DNA from: UBA2386 sp046306335
Lineage (GTDB): Bacteria > Planctomycetota > UBA1135 > UBA2386
Reading direction: 5' to 3'
Length of the DNA: 55,608 nucleotides
NCBI GenBank assembly: GCA_046306335.1
Contig: JBKDXM010000060.1
Span: 1 to 55,608 of the forward strand
Part shown: piece after piece, positions 49,316 to 55,608 of the stretch
How positions within the stretch are numbered: the first letter of the stretch is position 1
Layout of the letters: each line of letters starts with the position of its first letter
Made by a program: the position numbers and the translations under genes
The notes under the pieces: model-generated
Told to the model about the DNA's origin: nothing
Databases searched by the model: none
Seen by the model: the letters and a program-made list of their open reading frames with translations, nothing else

Positions 49316-50680
49316 TCAGGCTGGCACGGCAGCCAGCGGGAGCACGATGCGGAAGGTCGTGCCGCGACCGCTCTCGCTCTCCACCTCGATGCGGCCGCGG
49401 TGGCGCTCGACGATGCCATGGCTGATGGCGAGACCGAGTCCGGTGCCCTTGTCGACGTCCTTGGTGGTGAAGAACGGGTCGAAGATCTTGGGCAGGTTCT
49501 CGGCAGCGATGCCGCTGCCTTGGTCGCGGATGCGGACGACGAGTTCGCCCCCGCGCGCCTCGCAGTCGAGGTCGACCACGCCGCCGCGGACCGACGCGTC
49601 CTTGGCGTTGAGCAGGATGTTGATGAGCACCTGCAGCAGGTGGTTGGCCGAACCCATCAGCACGCCACCGGCGGGCAGCGGCCGCGGCTCGCACTGCAGC
49701 TCGACCTCGGCGTGGCGGAACGGCACGCGCACGAGGTCGGCGGCCTCGCGCAGCAGCGCCGGCACGTCGACGGGCCGCAGTTCGAACGGCGCCTCGCGGG
49801 AGAACTGCAATAGTCCGGCGGTGATCTGCGCGATGCGGCGGGCGTGCTTGTCGATGACGTCGAGCTCGGCGAGCAGCTTCTCGGGCGGATCCCCGTCCTG
49901 CAGCCGGTAGCGCAGGATCTGCGCCTTGCCGGCGATGACGCCGATCGGGTTGTTGATCTCGTGGCTGACGCCGGCCGCCAAGGTGCCGATCGAGGCGAGC
50001 TTCTCGCTGAGCGCCAGCCCGCGGCCGAGCTTGAGCAGTTGCCGCTCGTTGGCGCGCAAGCGGGTCAGCACCGTCGACACGAAGTAGACCGAGAAGCCGA
50101 CGGTCGCCACGTACGCGAACAGCAGCAGCCAGAAGCCGAGCGGCTCGATGCGCTGCAGGTCGGCGAGGCCGAGCGGCAACGGATGGTGTTGCAGCCAGCC
50201 GAGGCGCTCGGCGAAGCCCAGGAAGGCCAGCAGCAGCACGCTCGCGACCCCCACCGCGACGGCGGCGGCGATCGAGAGCACGAGTGCTGCGATGAAGGCG
50301 TGGAAGACGTAGAACAGCGCCAGCGGGTTGGTGATGCCGCCCGACCAGTGCAGCAGGATGGTCAGGATCACGAGGTCGACGCCGATCTGAACGAACGCGT
50401 GTCGGCGGATCGCGGGCAGCTTGGCGCGCTGCAGCCGCCGGAACGCCAGCAGGTACAGGCCGTCGACGGCGAGCAACGCCGCCCCGCAGCCGTAGAACGG
50501 CCACGGATCGTCGACGACGCCGAGGGCGTGCGTCGCCATGGCGCACAACCAGATCACCGCCGCCGCCGCGACGAGGCGCAAGCGATTGAACCATGCGATC
50601 TGCTCCAGCAGGCTGGCGACGGCGCGCGCCTCGTCGGGCAGGGGCAGCACGTTCGGCTCGCTGGGCGGGACGGCGTTCAC
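49316..50680 (-). CDS. Membrane sensor histidine kinase
   Basis: The protein has 454 residues from GTG 50680. About six hydrophobic helices occupy residues 34-205. A short linker leads to the HisKA box with the phosphorylated His240 (GVSHEINNPIGVI), then an HATPase domain with HLLQVLINILLNAKDA (N box), DQGSGI and FDPFFTTK, and GTGLGLAISHGIVERHRG. There is no HAMP or PAS domain, so sensing probably uses the membrane part. No response regulator is in the window. It follows the two ABC pairs by 52 bases and may be controlled with them. Confidence 0.93.
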   Translation of the reverse strand: MNAVPPSEPNVLPLPDEARAVASLLEQIAWFNRLRLVAAAAVIWLCAMATHALGVVDDPWPFYGCGAALLAVDGLYLLAFRRLQRAKLPAIRRHAFVQIGVDLVILTILLHWSGGITNPLALFYVFHAFIAALVLSIAAAVAVGVASVLLLAFLGFAERLGWLQHHPLPLGLADLQRIEPLGFWLLLFAYVATVGFSVYFVSTVLTRLRANERQLLKLGRGLALSEKLASIGTLAAGVSHEINNPIGVIAGKAQILRYRLQDGDPPEKLLAELDVIDKHARRIAQITAGLLQFSREAPFELRPVDVPALLREAADLVRVPFRHAEVELQCEPRPLPAGGVLMGSANHLLQVLINILLNAKDASVRGGVVDLDCEARGGELVVRIRDQGSGIAAENLPKIFDPFFTTKDVDKGTGLGLAISHGIVERHRGRIEVESESGRGTTFRIVLPLAAVPA

Positions 50681-50732
50681 CGGCGCAAGGTAGTGTCCGG
50701 CGTCGGCTGCTCGCAATCCGCCGCGCGGCGCG

Positions 50733-51566
50733 TCAATCGCGCGGGCGCGCGTCGTACTCGGTGCGGGCGTAGACCCAGCAGCCGATGGCCAGCGCCACGA
50801 CGACGATCCAGGCGAGATCCTGCAGCGGCGCCCCGACCATCTCCGCGTCGAAGTTGGCCTCGGCCGGCCACAGTTCGCGCGCCAACTGCTGATTCGGTTC
50901 GACCCGATCGAGCACGAAGCGGCGCAGCGGGTCGGTGATCGTCGCCGACCGCAGGCCGGCCGAGACCGGCAGGTTGGCGACGATCTGCTGCAGGCCGACG
51001 ACATAGAACACCGCCCATACCAGCGGCCGCCGGAAGTAGGCGCTGAAGGCCATGGCCGCCGCCGCGTAGGCGAAGGCGGCGACGGCGCACGCGACCGCGA
51101 AGTCGCCGGCATAGCGCCACTGGGGGCCGTCGGGCCAGAGGTCGCGGTTGTCGGCCATGCCGGCGAAGAGCACGAACGCGCCGGCGGCGCCGACGGCAGC
51201 GCCGATGGCGCCGACGGCCAACCAGTTACCCAGCAGCAGGGCCACGCGTGCGACCGGGCGCAGGAACAGGTACTGGAAGGTGCGGTCGGCGAGGCCGCCG
51301 TGCAGCGCCTGCACGCCGAGGTACAGCGTCAGCCACGGCGTGACGATCGTGGTCAGCAGCCACCAGGCGAGGTTGCTGTAGCAGTTCACGCCGTCGTCGT
51401 TGGTGTGTTTGCCGACCTGGTAGCCGACGAGCCACGCGACGCCGTACAGCAGCAAGCCGCCGAGCACGACCAGCGTCCACACGCGGTGGTGCCGCAGGCG
51501 CAGCGCCGTCTGGCGCGCCGATTCGACGACCGTGGCGACGAAGCCGAGGGGGCGGGGAGCGCTCAT
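50733..51566 (-). CDS. ABC transporter permease, second pair
   Basis: The protein has 277 residues from ATG 51566, which overlaps the ATPase stop codon (ATGA). Six membrane helices are apparent, beginning VWTLVVLGGLLLYGVAWLVG and ending IVVVALAIGCWVYA. It resembles ABC-2-type permeases, which work with a soluble ATPase as exporters or as envelope-remodelling systems. No substrate can be assigned. It is the last gene of a chain of four translationally coupled ABC genes. Confidence 0.85.
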   Translation of the reverse strand: MSAPRPLGFVATVVESARQTALRLRHHRVWTLVVLGGLLLYGVAWLVGYQVGKHTNDDGVNCYSNLAWWLLTTIVTPWLTLYLGVQALHGGLADRTFQYLFLRPVARVALLLGNWLAVGAIGAAVGAAGAFVLFAGMADNRDLWPDGPQWRYAGDFAVACAVAAFAYAAAAMAFSAYFRRPLVWAVFYVVGLQQIVANLPVSAGLRSATITDPLRRFVLDRVEPNQQLARELWPAEANFDAEMVGAPLQDLAWIVVVALAIGCWVYARTEYDARPRD

Positions 51567-52501
51567 CCGACGAGGTACCCGAAGAGGGACGCGAGATCGT
51601 CGTCGAGCGGCACGACCTCCGCCAAGCCGCCTTCCCAGCCGGCGGCGAGCCGGGTCAGCGCCGCGTAGAAGCCCGCCTCGCCGGCGACCGCGACCTCGAT
51701 GGCGTCGTCGTGCACGCGCACCTGCGACACCTGCGGCCAACCGACCAGCACGGCGGCGAGTTCGCGCAGGCGGGGGCCGACGATGCGCAGCCGGTGCGGT
51801 TGCGACGGCAGTTGCGCACGCAGCTCGCCGACGCGGCCCTGCGCCAGCAACCGGCCCTCGTGCACCAGGACGACGCGGTCGACGACCGCCTCCAGTTCGT
51901 GCAGGACGTGGCTGGAGACGAGCACGCCGACGCCCTGCGCCGGCAGGCTGCGGATCGTCTGCGACAGTTCGGCGCGCGCGACCGGATCGAGGCCGGTCAT
52001 CGGCTCGTCGAGCAGCACGAAGCGCGGCTCGTGCGCCAACGCCTGCGCCAACCGCACGCGCTGGCGCATGCCCTTGCTGTACTCGCGGATCCGGCGATGC
52101 ATGTTGTCGCCGAGGCCGAGCCGCTGCAGCGTCGCAGCGGCGCGGTCGCGCGCTGCCCGGCGGCCGAAGCCGTGGTAGCGCATCATCCAGGCGACGAACT
52201 CGACGGCGGTCAGTTGCTCGTAGAGCCGCTCGACGTCGGGGCAGAAGCCGAGGTCGGCGCGCGCCGCGGCGGCGCCGGCGGGATGCGGACCGACGTGGAT
52301 CGTGCCTTGGCTCGGCTGCAGCAGGCCGGCGGCGAGCTTCATCAGCGTCGACTTGCCGACGCCGTTCTTGCCGACGAGGCCCACCACCTCGCAGCCGACG
52401 TCGAAGGTCACGTCGAGCAGCGCCACGATGGGTCCGTACCACTTGGTGACGTGGTCGAAGCGCAGCACCACGCGGGTCGGCTCGGCCGGGTGCGCGCTCA
52501 T
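51563..52501 (-). CDS. ABC transporter ATP-binding protein, second pair
   Basis: The protein has 312 residues from ATG 52501. Walker A is GLVGKNGVGKST, the signature loop is EYSKGMRQRVRLAQAL, and Walker B with the switch is FVLLDEPMTGLDP...VSSHVLHELEAV, all intact. A C-terminal beta-rich extension of about 90 residues (HRLRIVGPRLRELAAVLVG) is common in ATPases of ABC-2 exporters. Start and stop codons overlap those of both neighbours (ATGA), so the four ABC proteins are probably made in matched amounts. Confidence 0.93.
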   Translation of the reverse strand: MSAHPAEPTRVVLRFDHVTKWYGPIVALLDVTFDVGCEVVGLVGKNGVGKSTLMKLAAGLLQPSQGTIHVGPHPAGAAAARADLGFCPDVERLYEQLTAVEFVAWMMRYHGFGRRAARDRAAATLQRLGLGDNMHRRIREYSKGMRQRVRLAQALAHEPRFVLLDEPMTGLDPVARAELSQTIRSLPAQGVGVLVSSHVLHELEAVVDRVVLVHEGRLLAQGRVGELRAQLPSQPHRLRIVGPRLRELAAVLVGWPQVSQVRVHDDAIEVAVAGEAGFYAALTRLAAGWEGGLAEVVPLDDDLASLFGYLVG

Positions 52502-53403
52502 GACAGCGCGTCCTCCATGCGCAGGCGCTTGCGCGCGCGCCAGATCGACCACGCCAGCAGCCCGCCGAGGCAGCACCAAGCGCCCGGCAGCGACGCATTG
52601 CGCGCGGGCAGTCCGGCGATGGCGCGCGCGACCACGCCGAAGGCCGTCCACGGCGCGAGCCAGCTGCGCAGCTCGGGCATGCGCAGGACGGCGGCGAGCA
52701 GCTCGGCGATCGCGCCGCCGCCGACCAGCAGGATGGTCCACGTCAAGATGGCGCCGTTGGCCGTCGCCGCCGCGCCGGAGACGAAGATGCCGATCGCGAC
52801 CATGACGGTCGTCGCGATCGCCAGGCCCGCCAACAACGCGGCCATGCCGCCGGCGGTGTCCTGCAGCAGCGTCCAGTCGGGCGCGAGGGCGACCGCCGTG
52901 AGCCAGAGCACGAACGGAGCCAGGACGGTGATCGAACCGACGACCTGCAGGCTGCCGGCGAGCTTGCCCAGCACGTACTGCGCCGGCGAGATGCCGCGCG
53001 TCCAGTACAGCTCCAGCGCGTTGGTGGCGCGATCGCGCGCGATGGCGCGGGCGACCACCATCGACGTCAGCAGCAGGAAGAACACGAACGCCGGCGGTTC
53101 CAACGCCGGCGCGGCGAAGAATTCGATGCGCCGCGGATCGAGCGAGAAGCCGGGGTTGCCACGGGCGATCGGCGGCGCCAGCAGGCGCGTCCGCATGGCC
53201 TCGGGGCCGAGGTTGAGCACGCCGTAGACGATCATCAGGACGACGGTCCGCACCAGCAGCGGGATGAGGCACAGCCCGAACAGCAAGAGCCCCCACCGGC
53301 TGCGGAACAGCTGCGCCGCTTCGACCGCGGCCAGCGGCCACCAGCGCCGGAGCGACGCCACCGGCGTGTAGGCGACGGTGCGGTAGGCGTGGCCGCCGCT
53401 CAT
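52498..53403 (-). CDS. ABC transporter permease, first pair
   Basis: The protein has 301 residues from ATG 53403, which overlaps the stop codon of the ATPase gene upstream. About six helices are visible (GLLLFGLCLIPLLVRTVVLM; PPAFVFFLLLTSMVVARAIA; VVGSITVLAPFVLWLTAVAL). ARDRATNALELYWTRGISPAQYVLGKL is the coupling-helix region typical of ABC-2 permeases. It differs clearly in sequence from the second permease, so the cluster is not a recent duplication. Confidence 0.85.
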   Translation of the reverse strand: MSGGHAYRTVAYTPVASLRRWWPLAAVEAAQLFRSRWGLLLFGLCLIPLLVRTVVLMIVYGVLNLGPEAMRTRLLAPPIARGNPGFSLDPRRIEFFAAPALEPPAFVFFLLLTSMVVARAIARDRATNALELYWTRGISPAQYVLGKLAGSLQVVGSITVLAPFVLWLTAVALAPDWTLLQDTAGGMAALLAGLAIATTVMVAIGIFVSGAAATANGAILTWTILLVGGGAIAELLAAVLRMPELRSWLAPWTAFGVVARAIAGLPARNASLPGAWCCLGGLLAWSIWRARKRLRMEDALS

Positions 53404-54329
53404 GCTCCGGCTCCGACGCCTGCGCCGCCGGTCACGGCGTGCAGGAAGACCTCTTCGAGCGAACGCCGGTGCGGCACGAGGCTGCGCACCACCGAACCGG
53501 CAGCGGCGACGGCGGCGTAGACGGCGCGCAGATCGGCGCCGTCGGGCAGCCACAGCGTGTACTGGTTGCCACCGTCGGCCCGCACGCGGCCCAGCGTTTC
53601 GAGCGCGCGCTGCACGGCCGGGGTGGCCGGCTCGACCGCGAGGCCGTGCTGGCGCTCGCCGCCGGCAGTGAGTTCGCGCAAGCTGCCCTGGGCGACGACC
53701 CTGCCTTGCTCCATGACCACGGCGGCGTCGCAGACGGCCTCGACGTCCTGCAGGATGTGCGTCGAGAACACGACCGACTTGCCGAAGTCGCGGCTCAGTT
53801 GTCGCACGAGCCGCAGCATGTCGCGACGGCCGCCCGGATCGAGGCCGTTGGTCGGCTCGTCGAGGAACAGCACCTTGGGATCGTGGACGAGCGCGCTGGC
53901 CAGCTTCACCTTCTGCCGCGTGCCGGTGCTGTAGCCGGCGACCGGGCGATAACGCTGCTCGTCGAGGCCGACGAGGTAGAGCGCTTCGTGGGCCCGCCGC
54001 CGCGCATCGCGTTCGGGCATGCCGCTCAGCTGGCCGAGCAGCGCCACCATCTCGAAGCCGGTCGCCTGCGGCAGGTAGGCGTCGCGCTCGGGCATGTAGC
54101 CGACGTGCGCGCGGATCTGCGTCGGCGAGGCGTCGACGGGCAGGTCGGCGAACCGCATCGTGCCGTTGGTCGGCCGCACGAGTCCGAGCAAGGCCTTGAG
54201 GACCGAACTCTTGCCGGCGCCGTTGCGCCCGAGCAGGCCGATCGCGCCAGCGCCGAAGGCCACGGACAGGTCGGCGACGGCGACCCTGGCGCCGTAGCGG
54301 ATGGTGACGTGATCGAGCGTGACGGTCAT
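53400..54329 (-). CDS. ABC transporter ATP-binding protein, first pair
   Basis: The protein has 309 residues from ATG 54329, directly before VTLDHVTIRYG. Walker A is GLLGRNGAGKSS, the signature loop is GYSTGTRQKVKLASAL (Ser-Thr-Gly-Thr in place of the usual Ser-Gly-Gly), and Walker B is VLFLDEPTNGLDP, then VFSTHILQDVEAV. The C-terminal 80 residues form an ABC-2-type accessory domain ending LEEVFLHAVTG. It heads the four-gene ABC chain. An in-frame upstream extension rich in Cys and Arg is not supported. The methyltransferase gene lies 144 bases upstream. Confidence 0.93.
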   Translation of the reverse strand: MTVTLDHVTIRYGARVAVADLSVAFGAGAIGLLGRNGAGKSSVLKALLGLVRPTNGTMRFADLPVDASPTQIRAHVGYMPERDAYLPQATGFEMVALLGQLSGMPERDARRRAHEALYLVGLDEQRYRPVAGYSTGTRQKVKLASALVHDPKVLFLDEPTNGLDPGGRRDMLRLVRQLSRDFGKSVVFSTHILQDVEAVCDAAVVMEQGRVVAQGSLRELTAGGERQHGLAVEPATPAVQRALETLGRVRADGGNQYTLWLPDGADLRAVYAAVAAAGSVVRSLVPHRRSLEEVFLHAVTGGAGVGAGA

Positions 54330-54473
54330 GCAGTCGCGGCAGCAGTCTGCGCCAACGCATGCTAGGTATTCGCGCACCCGCATGCGAGCGACGCGGCGAC
54401 CGGTCAGGCGGCCGACCACGCGCGACCTCGACGAGCGCGCGACCTCGACGTTGCCGAACGCGGCGGCAGCCGG

Positions 54474-55337
54474 CTACGGGGCGGGCGCGGGCCCGCCCGA
54501 CGACGTCGGCGACGTTGCAGCCGGCGGCGCAATGCCGGACTTGGGCGGCATCGCCCCGGTGGCGGCGACGATCCGCTGCCACGGCGCGAGGACGTCGGCC
54601 GAGGGACTGGCGACGACGAGGCGCACGTCGAGCTTGCGATCGAGGAAGGCCGTCGGTCGGACCACTTCGATGGCGGGCATCGTGTCGCGCAGCCACGCAC
54701 AGAACGGCGTCGACTCGCGTCGCAACGGATCCGCGTGCAGCACGACGCCGTTCGGCGCGAGGCTCCCGGCGATGTGACGCTTGAGCGCTGCGTGGTGCAC
54801 CGGCCGGTAACTGACGTCGGCGAGCAGCAGCAGATCGAACGGCCCCGCAACCTCGGCCTGCGACCAGTCCACCTGCCGGCCGATCGGGACGACCGGCGAA
54901 CCCTGGCGCGCGCCGTTCCAGGTGGCGAAGGCGAGGGCATCGGGCTTGACGTCGGCAAAGGTCACGCTGGCCCCGGCGCGACACGCGGCGATGCCAGGCA
55001 CGCCGAGACCACAGCCGAGGTCGAGCACGCGCTGGCCGGTCAGGTCCCCACGCCGCCACAGCAAGCGAGCCATCGCCACGGACGCCGGCCAGATCTGTAC
55101 CCAGTACGGCGGTTCGCCATTTGGCACGGTGTTCGCCGCCCACTCGCCAGCGCGCATCCAGGCGCCAACGTCGGGAACGACGAGCGCTAGCGACCGGTCG
55201 CCGAGTGGCAGCTTGAGGCGCCGCAGCGGGAACCGGCGCAGGACCGGATCGCGCTTTGCCTCAGGAACCGTCGCGGTCGGCGTCGTCACGGCAGGTGACG
55301 TATCCGGCGGACGCCGGCGAAGAAAGCGCGGGGACAA
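54474..55337 (-). CDS. Class I SAM-dependent methyltransferase
   Basis: The protein has 287 residues. The Rossmann-like core has VLDLGCGLGVPGIAACRAGA (SAM loop, about 104-123), then an acidic end of strand 2 (TFADVKPDALAF) and FDLLLLADVSYRPVHH. PPYWVQIWPASVAMARLL just before motif I resembles the NNMT/METTL21-type group that methylates protein lysines or small molecules. The N-terminal 30 residues and the Pro/Gly/Ser-rich C-terminal tail are low-complexity. The substrate is unknown. The 5S rRNA terminator lies upstream. Confidence 0.85.
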   Translation of the reverse strand: MSPRFLRRRPPDTSPAVTTPTATVPEAKRDPVLRRFPLRRLKLPLGDRSLALVVPDVGAWMRAGEWAANTVPNGEPPYWVQIWPASVAMARLLWRRGDLTGQRVLDLGCGLGVPGIAACRAGASVTFADVKPDALAFATWNGARQGSPVVPIGRQVDWSQAEVAGPFDLLLLADVSYRPVHHAALKRHIAGSLAPNGVVLHADPLRRESTPFCAWLRDTMPAIEVVRPTAFLDRKLDVRLVVASPSADVLAPWQRIVAATGAMPPKSGIAPPAATSPTSSGGPAPAP

Positions 55338-55460
55338 GTCGACAGCGTGTCGATGCGGCCGGGGGCCGAGTCCGTTGTCCGCATGCCGCCGCCGGCCACC
55401 GGACAGCGTGGGGGCGGCGCGACACCAGCTGTGGCGGGCCCGCCTCGGCAGGCGACCCCG

Positions 55461-55506
55461 GAAAAGAAAACGCGTCCGTCACCCTTGGGGGCGACGGACG
55501 CGTTTT
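55461..55506 (-). terminator. Intrinsic terminator of the rRNA operon
   Basis: Two perfect 14-base arms (55467-55480 and 55493-55506, AAAACGCGTCCGTC and its complement) flank a 12-base loop. On the minus strand the stem runs into TTTTCTTTT (55461-55470). It lies five bases beyond the 5S rRNA end and is the only hairpin found in the window with a T-run. Confidence 0.93.
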
Positions 55507-55511
55507 GGATT

Positions 55512-55608
55512 GACCCGGCACTGACCTACTTTCGCGCTAGGCACTATCATCGGCCCTGGCTGCTTGACTGCCGTGTTCGGAAAGGGAACGGGTATTTCCA
55601 GCCAGGTA
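55512..55608 (-). rRNA. rrf: 5S ribosomal RNA, 5' end beyond the window
   Basis: Read on the minus strand, 97 bases match the 5S consensus: CCCGTTCCCTTTCCGAACA (loop B/helix III region), CGGCAGTCAAGC, then GATGATAGTGCC and GAAAGTAGGTCAGTGCC near the 3' end. About 15-20 bases of the 5' strand of helix I are cut by the window edge. The 3' end near 55512 is estimated from the helix I strand. The terminator follows directly, so 5S is the last gene of an rRNA operon entering from the right. Confidence 0.92.

Noticed and set aside
48226..49419. 397-codon minus-strand frame crossing the SRAP gene
   Set aside because: Mostly antisense to SRAP with Arg/Ala-rich translation; the part in the gap has no recognised similarity.

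Overview
The window is a very GC-rich (by eye around 70% or more), gene-dense chromosomal segment of a Gram-negative bacterium. It carries lipid A and LPS genes (fused LpxC-FabZ, an OmpH/Skp-like chaperone, a family-9 heptosyltransferase), outer-membrane beta-barrel and lipoprotein signals, and an L,D-transpeptidase. The LpxC-FabZ fusion, a large Ser/Thr kinase with an alanine-rich extracytoplasmic half, an FHA-GAF-sigma54 activator, CarboxypepD-type surface proteins, a DUF1573-like protein and a Kelch protein with a glycine/cysteine-led C-terminal beta-domain together suggest Planctomycetota (perhaps a Pla163/UBA1135-type lineage). This is inference from gene content; no phylogenetic marker could be searched. 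No phage, insertion sequence, CRISPR array or tRNA was seen.

Layout. 1-4990: a huge secreted RHS/YD-repeat protein, minus strand, whose 3' end lies off the window. 5469-9421: a degenerate GxxExxY protein, a degenerate histidine phosphatase, a two-domain KaiC-like ATPase and an outer-membrane barrel. 9443-14242: minus-strand genes for a membrane protein, acetyl-CoA synthetase, leucyl aminopeptidase and a fused MoaD-MoaE. 14345-18692: Kelch protein, fructose-1,6-bisphosphatase and a GT-C-like membrane protein. 18939-24302: twin membrane-anchored CarboxypepD-repeat proteins, then tryptophan 2,3-dioxygenase. 24342-30945: a GCS2-CBS ligase coupled to an aspartoacylase-type amidohydrolase, a DUF1573-like secreted protein, a lipoprotein and an L,D-transpeptidase. 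31234-34475: an envelope operon ompH, lpxC-fabZ, Gfo/Idh oxidoreductase, with a possible Cys-rich mini-gene behind it. 34565-37939: a Cys/Met-metabolism PLP enzyme diverging from a JAMM peptidase, holo-ACP synthase and a family-4 glycosyltransferase.

37965-43215: a two-gene signalling operon (FHA-GAF-sigma54 activator, then Ser/Thr kinase). 43282-48936: heptosyltransferase, Tex with a long RG-rich tail coupled to a Nudix protein, a 73-residue orphan and an SRAP (HMCES/YedK) protein. 49316-55337: minus-strand run of a SAM methyltransferase, two ABC ATPase/permease pairs with three ATGA overlaps, and a membrane histidine kinase. 55461-55608: the end of an rRNA operon (5S rRNA, cut by the window edge) and its terminator.

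Gene expression. Seven gene junctions are 4-base start/stop overlaps, so translational coupling is common. Shine-Dalgarno sequences are rare, but several genes have a TANNNT-like hexamer 6-7 bases before the start codon, which suggests leaderless mRNAs. GC-rich hairpins without a T-run follow several genes; only the rRNA terminator has a T-run. Many very long open frames on the strand opposite real genes are composition artefacts and are not annotated.
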